DNA of 64,000 nt, taken from NCBI RefSeq assembly GCF_001293645.1, contig NZ_LBMD01000008.1, positions 59,102 through 123,101 of the forward strand, given 5' to 3'. Both the position numbers and the translations under genes were made by a program. Under the pieces are notes generated by a model. The model had not been told where the DNA came from and made no database searches. It worked only from the letters and a program-made list of their open reading frames with translations. Origin of the DNA: Bacillus sp. CHD6a. Lineage in GTDB: Bacteria > Bacillota > Bacilli > Bacillales > Bacillaceae_I. The number at the start of each line of letters is the position of its first letter. The stretch's first letter is position 1. Shown here one piece after another: positions 8,884 to 16,413 of this stretch.

Positions 8884-9292
8884 CTTGCAGATCTCCGTTT
8901 CGGGTGATCGATTTCCGCGGGACGTGAGCTTGAGCCTCCCTCACAACGTTTTAAAGCCACAGAAAATGTCTTTGATTTAAGTTATTGTTAATACACCGCT
9001 GTTGATTTCCGCAAATGGCTTCGCTTTCCTAGGGGCGCTGCTGGAGCCTCCTCGGCTACGCCTGCGGGGTCTCCACCTAGCGCTAGCTCCCTCAGGACAA
9101 GGAAGGCATCGGCAGCGATTCATCGCTCGAAGAAAATGCGTAGCATTTTCGAGGAGTCTTCGCCTTTTGCTCCAATCAACAGCTAGGGATCATTAAGTTC
9201 ATGAGATTTCCATTTTTCAGTGGCCTATAACGCTTCAGGGGTTGGTCTTAACCTACCGCTGGAGTCTCTCCCCCTGCACTCCGAACTGCAAG
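8884..9292. repeat. Palindromic repeat, copy 3 (nested, with an internal insertion)
   Basis: Outer tips CTTGCAG (8884-8890) and CTGCAAG (9286-9292) are perfectly complementary and specific to this copy. Inside lies an inner element with tips CTGTTGATT (near 8999) and AATCAACAG (near 9174) and arms of the CTGGAGCC / GGTCTCCACC type. The outer loop carries GCCACAGAAAA on the left and TTTTCAGTGGCC on the right. A 58-nt insertion interrupts the right inner arm (9098-9155). No gene is supported in this interval between the permease and hydA. Confidence 0.85.
9098..9155. mobile_element. 58-nt insertion inside repeat copy 3
   Basis: In other copies CTCAGGA runs directly into GTCTTCGCC. Here 58 nt, starting CAAGGAAGGCATCGGCAGCG, are inserted and the bases AGGA occur on both sides (9094-9097 and 9152-9155), as in a short target duplication. 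The insert contains two small hairpins (AGCGATTCATCGCT, and AGAAAATGC with GCATTTTC). It looks like a miniature non-coding element; no transposase is nearby. Confidence 0.6.
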
Positions 9293-9312
9293 GGAATAAC
9301 GCTTATTTTTGA

Positions 9313-9355
9313 TATAACAAATGCTTGACCTAGGGTGATTTTGTAGGTCAAGCAT
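9313..9355 (-). terminator. Terminator of the pydC-preT-preA-hydA operon
   Basis: Perfect 12-bp inverted repeat ATGCTTGACCTA (9321-9332) / TAGGTCAAGCAT (9344-9355) with an 11-nt loop, 38 nt after the hydA stop. On the minus strand it is followed by TTTGTTAT, a weak U-tract. It marks the end of the catabolic operon before the repeat. Confidence 0.75.
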
Positions 9356-9393
9356 ACGGAGGTTGGTTGAATAGAATTGTTAGGTAAGTTGGA

Positions 9394-10818
9394 TTAGATG
9401 GACAAGGTCTCGTTCTGTTTTAGTTGGGATGTTGCTCCATATTTGTTGCGTTTAATATACTGCCCGTTTCCTGCTTTCCCGACGAATTGCTTATCTCGAA
9501 CGACAAAGTCACCACGCACCAAAACAGAAACTGGTTCACCGGTTATTTTCATTCCTTCAAATGCATTATAATCAACAGCCATATGGTGGGTAGACGCTGA
9601 TATCACCCGTTCAAGGTTCGGATCAAAAATGACGATATCTGCATCAGCGCCAACAGATATAGTTCCTTTTTTCGGAAACATCCCAAAAAGCTTTGCGACT
9701 CTTGTAGAAACAATGTCAACGAACTGATTGATGGATATCCGGCCTTTTTTCACACCTTCTGAAAACAAAATGCTGACTCTGTCTTCAATCATTGGCCCAC
9801 CATTTGGTATTTTGGTAAAGTCACCTTTTCCAAGCGTTTTCTGCCCTTCAAAATCAAACGAACATTGATCAGATCCCAAGGTCTGAAGCTGACCGCTCTT
9901 TAAGGCATTCCATAATACTTCTTGATGCCATTTATCACGCAATGGCGGGGACCAGACGTATTTTGCTCCTTCAAAGTTCGGTTTCTCCAAATAGCTTTTA
10001 TCAAGAGCGAGGTATTGCGGACAGGTCTCGCCCCAAATTTCCACCCCTTTATTTCTTGCTTCGGCAATTTTCTCTACTGCTTCCGCACAAGATACATGAA
10101 CGACATAAAGTTGAGAATCAGCTAGAGAAGTTAGTTGTGCAGCCCTTCCGGTTGCTTCTCCTTCCACTTCTGGAGGTCTTGTTAGGGCATGGTAAATTGG
10201 GTCTGTATTCCCATTTTCTAACGCTTCCTTAGTTAGATAGTCAATTACGTCTCCATTTTCAGCATGAACCATGACAAGTGCTCCGAGATCCTTTGCTGCC
10301 TTTAAGGTATGGAAAAGAGTTGCATCATCTGCCTGAAATACATTTTTATAGGCCATAAATACTTTAAAAGATGTGATACCTTCTTTCTCAATTACTTGTG
10401 GAAGCTCCTTCAACACCGTTTCGTTCATTTCACCAATCATCAAATGAAAACTGTAGTCGATAACCGCTCTATCCTTTGACTTGTCATGCCATGTTTTAAT
10501 AGCATCTTGAAGGGGGCGGCCCTTTTCTGTCAGACAGAAATCAATGATGGATGTCGTTCCTCCAAAAGCTGCAGCCATTGTTCCACTTTCAAAATCATCC
10601 TTTGTCACCGTGCCTCCAAAAGGCATATCCAAATGAGTGTGAGGGTCAATTGCACCAGGAAATATATAACAGCCTTTTGCATCGATCACTTCCGCATCTG
10701 TTGAGGAAAGGTTGAGCCCGATGGAAGAGATTGTTTCTCCATCAATTAAGATGTCCGCTTCATACTGATCGCTTGCTGTTACTATTATTCCGTTCTTTAT
10801 TAATTTTTTTGCTGCCAT
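9394..10818 (-). CDS. hydA: Dihydropyrimidinase (D-hydantoinase type)
   Basis: A 474-residue cyclic amidohydrolase. Visible metal ligands are the HTHLD pair near residues 60-62, the lysine that becomes carboxylated in TSFKVFMAYKN (about 150), VHAENGD, YVVHVSCAEAVEK, and the DQCSFDF aspartate. It hydrolyses 5,6-dihydrouracil/dihydrothymine to N-carbamoyl-beta-alanine/aminoisobutyrate. The ATG at 10818 lies 10 nt from AAGGGGG; the ATG three codons upstream is too close to that site. It starts 15 nt after the preA stop and is the last gene of the operon. Family members with hydantoin activity exist, but PreA/PreT and the ureidopropionase support the pyrimidine role. Confidence 0.95.
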   Translation of the reverse strand: MAAKKLIKNGIIVTASDQYEADILIDGETISSIGLNLSSTDAEVIDAKGCYIFPGAIDPHTHLDMPFGGTVTKDDFESGTMAAAFGGTTSIIDFCLTEKGRPLQDAIKTWHDKSKDRAVIDYSFHLMIGEMNETVLKELPQVIEKEGITSFKVFMAYKNVFQADDATLFHTLKAAKDLGALVMVHAENGDVIDYLTKEALENGNTDPIYHALTRPPEVEGEATGRAAQLTSLADSQLYVVHVSCAEAVEKIAEARNKGVEIWGETCPQYLALDKSYLEKPNFEGAKYVWSPPLRDKWHQEVLWNALKSGQLQTLGSDQCSFDFEGQKTLGKGDFTKIPNGGPMIEDRVSILFSEGVKKGRISINQFVDIVSTRVAKLFGMFPKKGTISVGADADIVIFDPNLERVISASTHHMAVDYNAFEGMKITGEPVSVLVRGDFVVRDKQFVGKAGNGQYIKRNKYGATSQLKQNETLSI

Positions 10819-10833
10819 TTGTTCCATTCCCCC

Positions 10834-12120
10834 TTATTTAACCGTATCCACTTCACATTGCTTCAATAAACCAAGAGCTGACTGCCTGTCATTCCATGTC
10901 ATCGGCGGCTGTTCATGCGGAAGCTCCACCATAGTGATAGCATCATCCACGGGACAGACTATAGAACATAGATTACATCCAACACAATCTTCTTCTCTTA
11001 CCTGTAAGTATGGGTTTCCTGAAGAATCTTTCAGCATATCAATACACTGATGGGAAGTATCCTCACAGGCAATATGACATTTATTACAGTTGATACAGGT
11101 ATCCTGATTGATTCTTGCTACAATTTTGTAGTTTAAATCAAGATTCCCCCAATCTGAATATTTCGGTACAGACTTCCCAACAAGGTCCATGACCCTCGCA
11201 ATTCCTTTTTCATCTAAATAATTGTTCAATCCATCCAGCATGTCTTCTACAATTCGAAATCCATGATGCATTGCTGCAGTACAAATTTGAACACCTGTTG
11301 CACCCATTAACATGAACTCCACTGCATTTTGCCAGTTTGATACACCGCCCATACCGGAAATTGGCACATTTATTCTAGGATTTCGTGCACATTCTCCCAC
11401 CATATTAAGGGCTATCGGTTTTACAGCAGGTCCGCAATATCCCCCATGGGCACCTTTCCCACCTACATGCGGTATCGTGTTCCAGCTATCAATATCCACA
11501 CCAGCCAGGCTGTTGATCGTGTTAATCATACTGACAGCGTCCGCTCCTCCTCTGACTGCTGCTTCTGCCGTCACCGTGATGTCTGTGATATTTGGGGTCA
11601 ATTTAACGATGACAGGAGTATTAGCCGCTTCTTTCGCCCAATACGTTTGCTTTTCCACAAGTTCAGGGACCTGCCCAGAAGCAGAACCCATTCCTCGTTC
11701 CGCCATTCCGTGCGGACAACCAAAGTTCAACTCTAGTCCATCCACACCAACCGCTTCCACTTTTTTCACAATTTCATGCCACTTTTCCTGTTTTGGTTCT
11801 ACCATCAAAGAGGCAATGACGGCTCGATCTGGAAACCTCTTTTTTGTTTCTGCTATTTCCTTTAAGTTTACTTCCAATGGTCTGTCGGTAATGAGTTCAA
11901 TATTGTTGAACCCGGCTACTCTCTGTCCATTAAAACTTACCGCTGCAAATCGAGACGACACATTGATGATTGGATCCCCAAGCGTTTTCCAAACAGCGCC
12001 TCCCCACCCTGCTTCAAAAGCACGCTGTACCTGATAACCAGAATTTGTTGGCGGTGCCGAAGCAAGCCAGAATGGATTAGGTGCTTTAATACCTGCCAAA
12101 TTTATTGATAGATCTGCCAA
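10834..12120 (-). CDS. preA: NAD-dependent dihydropyrimidine dehydrogenase, catalytic subunit PreA
   Basis: A 428-residue protein. The N-terminal FMN TIM barrel resembles dihydroorotate dehydrogenase (LSINLAGIKAPNPFWLASAP; LELNFGCPHGM; GMGGVSNWQNAVEFMLMGA). It is followed by two 4Fe-4S motifs near the C-terminus (CINCNKCHIAC and CVGCNLCSIVCP). It reduces uracil/thymine to the dihydro forms with electrons delivered through PreT. It lies between preT and hydA with short gaps (25 nt and 15 nt), so it is part of one operon. Assignment is firm; the direction in vivo (reduction) is inferred from the surrounding pathway. Confidence 0.95.
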   Translation of the reverse strand: MADLSINLAGIKAPNPFWLASAPPTNSGYQVQRAFEAGWGGAVWKTLGDPIINVSSRFAAVSFNGQRVAGFNNIELITDRPLEVNLKEIAETKKRFPDRAVIASLMVEPKQEKWHEIVKKVEAVGVDGLELNFGCPHGMAERGMGSASGQVPELVEKQTYWAKEAANTPVIVKLTPNITDITVTAEAAVRGGADAVSMINTINSLAGVDIDSWNTIPHVGGKGAHGGYCGPAVKPIALNMVGECARNPRINVPISGMGGVSNWQNAVEFMLMGATGVQICTAAMHHGFRIVEDMLDGLNNYLDEKGIARVMDLVGKSVPKYSDWGNLDLNYKIVARINQDTCINCNKCHIACEDTSHQCIDMLKDSSGNPYLQVREEDCVGCNLCSIVCPVDDAITMVELPHEQPPMTWNDRQSALGLLKQCEVDTVK

Positions 12121-12145
12121 ATGCTTTCCCCCCTCTTTTACCTAT

Positions 12146-13516
12146 TTAAGCCGTCTCCACCTTGTTTTTCACCAGTTTTTCATACAATGCATACGCCGTA
12201 AGCTTTCCTTGTTCCGCAGCAGTTACCACCATTGCCTCTCCTTGGCCCTTACCGAACACGACATCCCCGCAGGCAAATACTTTCGCATTGGATGTTTGAT
12301 GTGTATGCTTATCAATCTTTACTACTCCACCATCGTGAATGAGACCAAATTCTTCAATGAGACTTGTATATCTTGTTTGACCTATCGCTTTAATTACTGC
12401 GTCTACTTGCAGTGTAAATTCGGAACCTTCCACTTTCACAGGCCTTCTTCTTCCGTCAGCATCTGGGGCACCAAGTTCCATCCTTATACATTCAATAGCC
12501 GTGACATCACCATTTTCGTTTCCGATAATTCTACTCGGTGCTGTAAGCCAGCGGAATTCTACACCATCCTGTTTTGCAAACTCATATTCAAAATCATAGG
12601 CAGTCATTTCTTCCTGGGTTCGTCGATATAATATTTTTACATTATCTGCGCCAAGCCTTACCGAACAGGTAGCACCATCAATGGCAGTATTACCTGCTCC
12701 AATGACCACGACATTTTTGCCTTTGAATTTATCTGTAATGCTATTGGTCTTTGTTTCTTTTACAAAGTCAATGGCATCAAATACTCCAGTCAAATTCTCC
12801 CCGTCAATTCCTAGCATCGGAACACTGGCCATGCCAATCGCCAAAATAACACCGTCATAGTGAGTCAGAATTTCTTTTACTGAAATGTCCACTCCCACTC
12901 TTGTATTAGTACGTATCTCCACATCCAAGCTTTTAACCTGTTCAACCTCCCAATAGGAAACACTCTTAGGTAAACGAAAGGAGACTATCCCATACGTATT
13001 CAGTCCGCCCGCTTCTTGCTCTGCTTCAAAAACAGTGACTTGGAACCCAAGTAGAGCCAATTCGCGAGCTGCAGAAAGCCCAGCTGGTCCACCACCCACA
13101 ATCGCTACTTTTTTTCCATTGTATTTTCCTTTTTGGAAAAGAATTTGCTCGTTTTTGATGGCCCAATCTGTAGCATAACGCTGAAGATCACCAATGATAA
13201 TCGGTTTGGTATGGTGATTCAGAACGCATGCCCCTTCACAAAGCTCCTCAGTCGGACAAACCCGCGAGCAGCTCGCTCCGACAGGGTTGGCACTCATAAT
13301 TGTTTTAGCTGACCCTTTTAAATTACCGGAAGCAATTTTTTTTATAAAAGAAGGGATATCAATACTTGTCGGGCACGCTACAATACATGGTGCATCGTAG
13401 CAATATAAACAACGGTTGGCCTCTTCTACTGCTTCCCTGTCTGTTAAACCCGGTTTTGCTTCCATAAAGTTAACCGTTAAATTTTCTACATCAATTCGTT
13501 TCATGGCCCCTTTCAC
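12146..13516 (-). CDS. preT: Dihydropyrimidine dehydrogenase flavoprotein subunit PreT
   Basis: A 456-residue protein resembling the glutamate synthase small chain. N-terminal Fe-S cysteine motifs are CLYCYDAPCIVACPTSID and CSRVCPTEELCEGAC. An FAD-binding GGGPAGLSAAREL follows near residue 140 and a second nucleotide site GAGNTAIDGA near 270. It oxidises NAD(P)H and passes electrons to PreA. A GTG at 13516 has AGGGGAG at 7-nt spacing; an internal ATG at 13504 has its GGGG site too close, so GTG is preferred. A folded RNA element precedes it. Confidence 0.93.
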   Translation of the reverse strand: MKGAMKRIDVENLTVNFMEAKPGLTDREAVEEANRCLYCYDAPCIVACPTSIDIPSFIKKIASGNLKGSAKTIMSANPVGASCSRVCPTEELCEGACVLNHHTKPIIIGDLQRYATDWAIKNEQILFQKGKYNGKKVAIVGGGPAGLSAARELALLGFQVTVFEAEQEAGGLNTYGIVSFRLPKSVSYWEVEQVKSLDVEIRTNTRVGVDISVKEILTHYDGVILAIGMASVPMLGIDGENLTGVFDAIDFVKETKTNSITDKFKGKNVVVIGAGNTAIDGATCSVRLGADNVKILYRRTQEEMTAYDFEYEFAKQDGVEFRWLTAPSRIIGNENGDVTAIECIRMELGAPDADGRRRPVKVEGSEFTLQVDAVIKAIGQTRYTSLIEEFGLIHDGGVVKIDKHTHQTSNAKVFACGDVVFGKGQGEAMVVTAAEQGKLTAYALYEKLVKNKVETA

Positions 13517-13548
13517 ATACCCACTCCCCTTTATCCATTTCTCGCAAG

Positions 13549-13627
13549 AAAAAAAGGTAATCCATATCGACGGATGTGCCCAATATAAATACTGGTATCA
13601 GGTTCACAAACTGCGAATGAATTACCT
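13549..13627 (-). ncRNA. Structured intergenic element between pydC and preT (orphan riboswitch or attenuator candidate)
   Basis: Read on the minus strand, the segment starts 9 nt after the pydC stop. Its ends pair in an unbroken 10-bp helix (13617-13626 with 13556-13565, one G-U), followed by seven U (13549-13555). Inside, UGUG can pair with CACA, and CCAGUA/UAUUGG forms a hairpin with a UUUA loop; the bulge AACCUGAUA is unpaired. The closing helix plus U-run resembles a terminator with a folded insert. I compared it by eye with TPP, purine, THF, PyrR-loop and preQ1 motifs and none fits. Function unknown. Confidence 0.5.
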
Positions 13628-13635
13628 CTTGTCCA

Positions 13636-14526
13636 TTACGGCAAAAGTGCGGTCATTTCTTCATATGTCTCCGGTCGTCTGTCACGGTAAAATTGCCACA
13701 CATCTCTCACTTCACGGATTAATTTTTTATTCATTTCACCAATAATGACTTCATCTTTGTCTCTGCTACCAATGGATACAAACGAACCTCGTGGATCAAC
13801 TAAATAAGACTGTCCATAGAATTCGCCCATTTTCCAAGGGCCTTCCACCCCTACCCTGTTGATAGCACCAACATAATAGCCATTAGCCACTGCATGAGCA
13901 GGTTGTTCAAGTTTCCACAAATATTCTGATAAACCAGCCACAGTAGCGGAAGGATTAAAAACAATCTCCGCACCTTTCAAACCAAGCAGCCTTGCTCCTT
14001 CAGGAAAATGTCGGTCATAGCATATGTACACACCTACTTTGGCATATGCTGTATCAAAAATCGGATAACCAAGGTTACCAGGTTTAAAATAGAATTTCTC
14101 CCAGAAACCGTGCCCTTGATCTCCTACCCCAACTTGAGGAATATGTTGTTTCCGATATTTTCCCAGATATTTGCCGTCCGCATCAATAACAGCTGCAGTA
14201 TTGTAGTACGTCGCAATTCCTTCTCTTTCATAAATGGGAAGTACAATGACAACCCCAAGTTCTTTAGCTAGGTCTTGGAACAGTTTGGTTGTGGGACCAT
14301 TTGGAATTTCTTCGGCAGCCTCGTACCACTTGGCATTTTGTTCACTGCAAAAGTATGGACCGTAGAAGATTTCCTGAAGGCAGATAATTTGGGCACCTTT
14401 TGCTTTCGCTTCCCTTACAAGTTTAATGTGCTTTTCAATGGCTGCTTTTTTATGTAATTCAACAGCCTCTGAACCATCCACATCATTGGAAGCTTGAATC
14501 AAACCTATCATCACTTTGTCGGACAT
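13636..14526 (-). CDS. pydC: Beta-ureidopropionase (N-carbamoyl-beta-alanine amidohydrolase)
   Basis: A 296-residue nitrilase-superfamily enzyme. The Glu-Lys-Cys triad is visible as LQEIFYGP (Glu near 52), GKYRKQHIPQ (Lys near 127) and ICYDRHFPE (Cys near 161). It hydrolyses N-carbamoyl-beta-alanine to beta-alanine, CO2 and ammonia. The ATG at 14526 has an ideal AAAGGAGG site, so nine upstream in-frame codons are not used. It is the first gene of the operon pydC-preT-preA-hydA. Being a nitrilase homologue it could also take other carbamoyl amino acids, but its position with PreAT and HydA makes this role strong. Confidence 0.93.
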   Translation of the reverse strand: MSDKVMIGLIQASNDVDGSEAVELHKKAAIEKHIKLVREAKAKGAQIICLQEIFYGPYFCSEQNAKWYEAAEEIPNGPTTKLFQDLAKELGVVIVLPIYEREGIATYYNTAAVIDADGKYLGKYRKQHIPQVGVGDQGHGFWEKFYFKPGNLGYPIFDTAYAKVGVYICYDRHFPEGARLLGLKGAEIVFNPSATVAGLSEYLWKLEQPAHAVANGYYVGAINRVGVEGPWKMGEFYGQSYLVDPRGSFVSIGSRDKDEVIIGEMNKKLIREVRDVWQFYRDRRPETYEEMTALLP

Positions 14527-14623
14527 ATATGAACCTCCTTTTGATGATTGCATGCAAAAAATAAATTATTAGAATAATTAGAACTTTATGTATATTCTAC
14601 TGTCTTTAGGCTTCTATTTCACT

Positions 14624-14676
14624 ATACATAATGTTAAATGATACAAGGGTAGGACTGTCCACAATGTAAAACGGAA
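14624..14676. promoter_or_regulatory. Candidate operator boxes upstream of pydC
   Basis: Two imperfect copies of an ACAWAATGTWAAAYG-like sequence lie here, ACATAATGTTAAATG (near 14626) and CACAATGTAAAACGG (near 14660), 100-150 nt before the pydC start. A third copy, ACAAAATGTAAAATGG, lies upstream of mmsA. The shared motif could be the binding site of the PucR-type regulator. No convincing sigma-A promoter was seen in this stretch. Confidence 0.4.
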
Positions 14677-14692
14677 ATTAACTGTTTACATG

Positions 14693-14721
14693 AAAAAACC
14701 CGCTCCTGTTAAAGGAACGGG
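14693..14721 (-). terminator. Terminator of the yrrD-yrzR-yrzQ unit
   Basis: Nine-bp stem CCCGTTCCT / AGGAGCGGG on the minus strand (14713-14721 with 14699-14707) followed by six U (14693-14698), immediately after the yrzQ stop. Confidence 0.88.
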
Positions 14722-14727
14722 CTCATT

Positions 14728-14883
14728 TTAAGAAAACAATCGCTTGGCTTGCTTTCTCATCTTCTTCATATTGCGTTTGGAAGTCATATCTCCCAAAAAA
14801 TTTTGCACATTATTATTTCGGCTTAGTCGAGTGGCAGCGGCTCCAAGGCCAATCATTAACAAGGATGTCATAGCTCTGTTCAT
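14728..14883 (-). CDS. yrzQ: Small basic membrane-associated protein YrzQ-like (51 aa)
   Basis: A 51-residue ORF starting MNRAMTSLLMIGLGAATRL-type sequence (one hydrophobic N-terminal span, about residues 5-18) and ending in a strongly basic tail rich in Lys, Arg and Met (KRNMKKMRKQAKRLF). Size, composition and position next to YrzR/YrrD match B. subtilis YrzQ. The gene is 22 nt downstream of yrzR and followed by a clear terminator. The ribosome binding site is weak (GGGAGTGAG). Function unknown. Confidence 0.75.
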   Translation of the reverse strand: MNRAMTSLLMIGLGAAATRLSRNNNVQNFLGDMTSKRNMKKMRKQAKRLFS

Positions 14884-14905
14884 GCGACTCACTCCCAAGT
14901 TTTAG

Positions 14906-15103
14906 TTACATACTAATTTGTCGATCGTCTTCATGAAATAAATCATCCAAAGAACTTAACGTCCCGTCCTCTTCCACCTGATGAGTATGGACCATTCCTT
15001 TGGATACGGACAGCTCAATAAAACAACCCCAACAATAATACTGATTCACACCGATTTTACCGATATCTTTACTTTTGCAATTAGGACAACAAAGGACCAT
15101 CAT
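14906..15103 (-). CDS. yrzR: Small putative zinc-ribbon protein YrzR-like (65 aa)
   Basis: The 65-residue protein carries a CPNCKSKDIGKIGVNQYYCWGC segment pattern, i.e. two CxxC pairs 14-15 residues apart, as in zinc ribbons, followed by an acidic tail. It fits B. subtilis YrzR in size and place. Two adjacent ATG codons (15103 and 15100) follow GAGGTG; either may start. It begins 12 nt after the yrrD stop and is co-transcribed with it. Role unknown. Confidence 0.75.
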   Translation of the reverse strand: MMVLCCPNCKSKDIGKIGVNQYYCWGCFIELSVSKGMVHTHQVEEDGTLSSLDDLFHEDDRQISM

Positions 15104-15115
15104 TGACACCTCGCG

Positions 15116-15589
15116 TTAAGATAGTACAGAAACGACGACGGTATCTTTTCCAATGATAAGATCAGAAGGATTCTTTACAATTTTCTTTCCTTCCGACAAA
15201 TCTGCAAAAAAACCGTCCGTTACCTCATATCCTACGATTGTGCCCGTTTCCTCTTCGAAATATACATCATCCAACAGCCCAAGCTTATCACCTTCTCCGG
15301 TTATAAAGGATTTCCCTTTTATACCGTGAAAATGATGATAATACACTTGTCCATCTTTTCTGGTTATCGGGGTAAGAGCATGGTCTCCCACCATGATCCC
15401 TTCATCACCAAAGGAGTGAATGTATGAAAAGGGTAGAAACTTCGCCCGGTGGAATATCCCTTTTCCATCGATGATCAGCCCTTTGATGCGTCCTGGTTCT
15501 TCAATGCAAAGATCCTTTACTCGGCCAACCTTATTACCAGATGCCATATCGTAAATTAGCATCCCAATTACTCGAGAAAATGTTCTCAA
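15116..15589 (-). CDS. yrrD: PRC-barrel domain protein YrrD
   Basis: A 157-residue protein with two PRC-barrel-like halves: GNKVGRVKDLCIEEPGRIKGLIIDG (split here as GNKVGRVKDL near residue 19 and RIKGLIID near 33) and DKLGLLDDVYFEEETGTIVG near 108. Such barrels are found in RimM and in photosynthetic reaction centre H subunits; in Bacilli the role of YrrD is unknown. The TTG start at 15589 has AAAGAGGTGG upstream and gives MRTFSRVIGM, like B. subtilis YrrD. A longer N-terminal reading would run into the divergent gene's promoter and is unlikely. Confidence 0.85.
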   Translation of the reverse strand: MRTFSRVIGMLIYDMASGNKVGRVKDLCIEEPGRIKGLIIDGKGIFHRAKFLPFSYIHSFGDEGIMVGDHALTPITRKDGQVYYHHFHGIKGKSFITGEGDKLGLLDDVYFEEETGTIVGYEVTDGFFADLSEGKKIVKNPSDLIIGKDTVVVSVLS

Positions 15590-15776
15590 AGAATCCACCT
15601 CTTTTCGAACATTACTAGCTTTTGTTTGATTGGTTCTCCTAATACCGCGAAAGGTTTTCCATTTTGAAAATAGGTGTTTACATGCAAAAACAGGCCAGGT
15701 TTCTCCACCTTTGACCAAGCAGTATTTCGCAAATCGAATAGTATGTATAGAATTCGTTGGAGGGAGGTGAACATCA

Positions 15777-16346
15777 ATGCCAAAACATTATTATTATATG
15801 AGTGAACACAAAATGACTATGGAAGAAAACGCTGCAGAATACGATTATAAACATGATAAAAAAGATCAGTGTAAGAAACATGACAAAAAAGACCGCAAGA
15901 AAGATCGTTCTAAATTAGTGGAATTTGCTTATGAAATATCAAACCCCATCGTAACATCGATACCTTTAACCTTCCCGCTAAGCACGCAGCCACAAGTCGT
16001 TGCTACAGCGACTCTAAAAGATGTTGAAAAAGGGAACGTAGTATGGCTAAATGGCCTTTACCATGTTAACAACAACTCACCGGAATTTGCAGATCTCTAT
16101 ACAAGAATTTATCGTGGTACCATCTCACCTGGAAACCTAATTTATCAAAGCATTGTAGAAATTGATGCAGAAGGAAACGACGATGCAACAGAATCTGTTA
16201 CTCAGTTTGTGGATGTAATTCCTGCTGATGCACAGAATGTGACTTATTTTCTAACTGCTCAAAAAGGTCCGTTTTCTGAAGACCTGAATGTATTTGCATA
16301 CGGCCCTATTACCTTCACTGCTACAGAAATCAAACAAGAAGACTAA
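15777..16346 (+). CDS. Hypothetical protein with His/Lys-rich N-terminus, possible spore-surface protein
   Basis: A 189-residue protein I do not recognise. The first 45 residues are unusually rich in His, Tyr, Lys and Asp (MPKHYYYMSEHKMTMEE; KHDKKDQCKKHDKKDRKKDR). The rest (about 50-185) alternates beta-strand-like hydrophobic and Thr/Asn-rich segments, resembling a beta-sandwich. There is no signal peptide. A strong GGAGGTG site precedes the ATG. The gene is divergent from yrrD and convergent to recD2. Charged low-complexity leader plus beta domain recalls spore coat or exosporium proteins of Bacilli; that is a guess from composition. Confidence 0.75.
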   Translation: MPKHYYYMSEHKMTMEENAAEYDYKHDKKDQCKKHDKKDRKKDRSKLVEFAYEISNPIVTSIPLTFPLSTQPQVVATATLKDVEKGNVVWLNGLYHVNNNSPEFADLYTRIYRGTISPGNLIYQSIVEIDAEGNDDATESVTQFVDVIPADAQNVTYFLTAQKGPFSEDLNVFAYGPITFTATEIKQED

Positions 16347-16364
16347 CTCTAAGTAAACTCCAAA

Positions 16365-16392
16365 GAAGCTTGCCCATAGGTGGACAAGCTTC
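16365..16392. terminator. Bidirectional terminator between the 189-aa gene and recD2
   Basis: Perfect 8-bp inverted repeat GAAGCTTG (16365-16372) / CAAGCTTC (16385-16392) with a 12-nt loop between two convergent genes. U-tracts are short on both sides. Confidence 0.65.
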
Positions 16393-16413
16393 ATCCATTT
16401 ACATTTTTTCGGA

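Noticed and set aside
9098..9155. Relationship of the 58-nt insertion to 6S RNA (shared CAAGGAAGGCAT near 27503)
   Set aside because: The shared stretch is only 12 nt and the rest of the two sequences does not align; chance is the simpler view.
11312..12034. 240-codon plus-strand ORF opposite preA
   Set aside because: It is antisense to a clear PreA coding region with iron-sulfur motifs, has no ribosome binding site, and its sequence is a Ser/Pro/Thr-rich mirror of the real gene.
13549..13627. TPP riboswitch, because of GAACCUGAU
   Set aside because: The CUGAGA part and the downstream UGGAUAAUGCCAGCGUAGGGA-like half are missing, and the pairing does not match the two-arm TPP fold.
15590..15718. 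N-terminal extension of YrrD by 43 residues
   Set aside because: No ribosome binding site; the TTG at 15589 follows AAAGAGGTGG and aligns with YrrD of B. subtilis.
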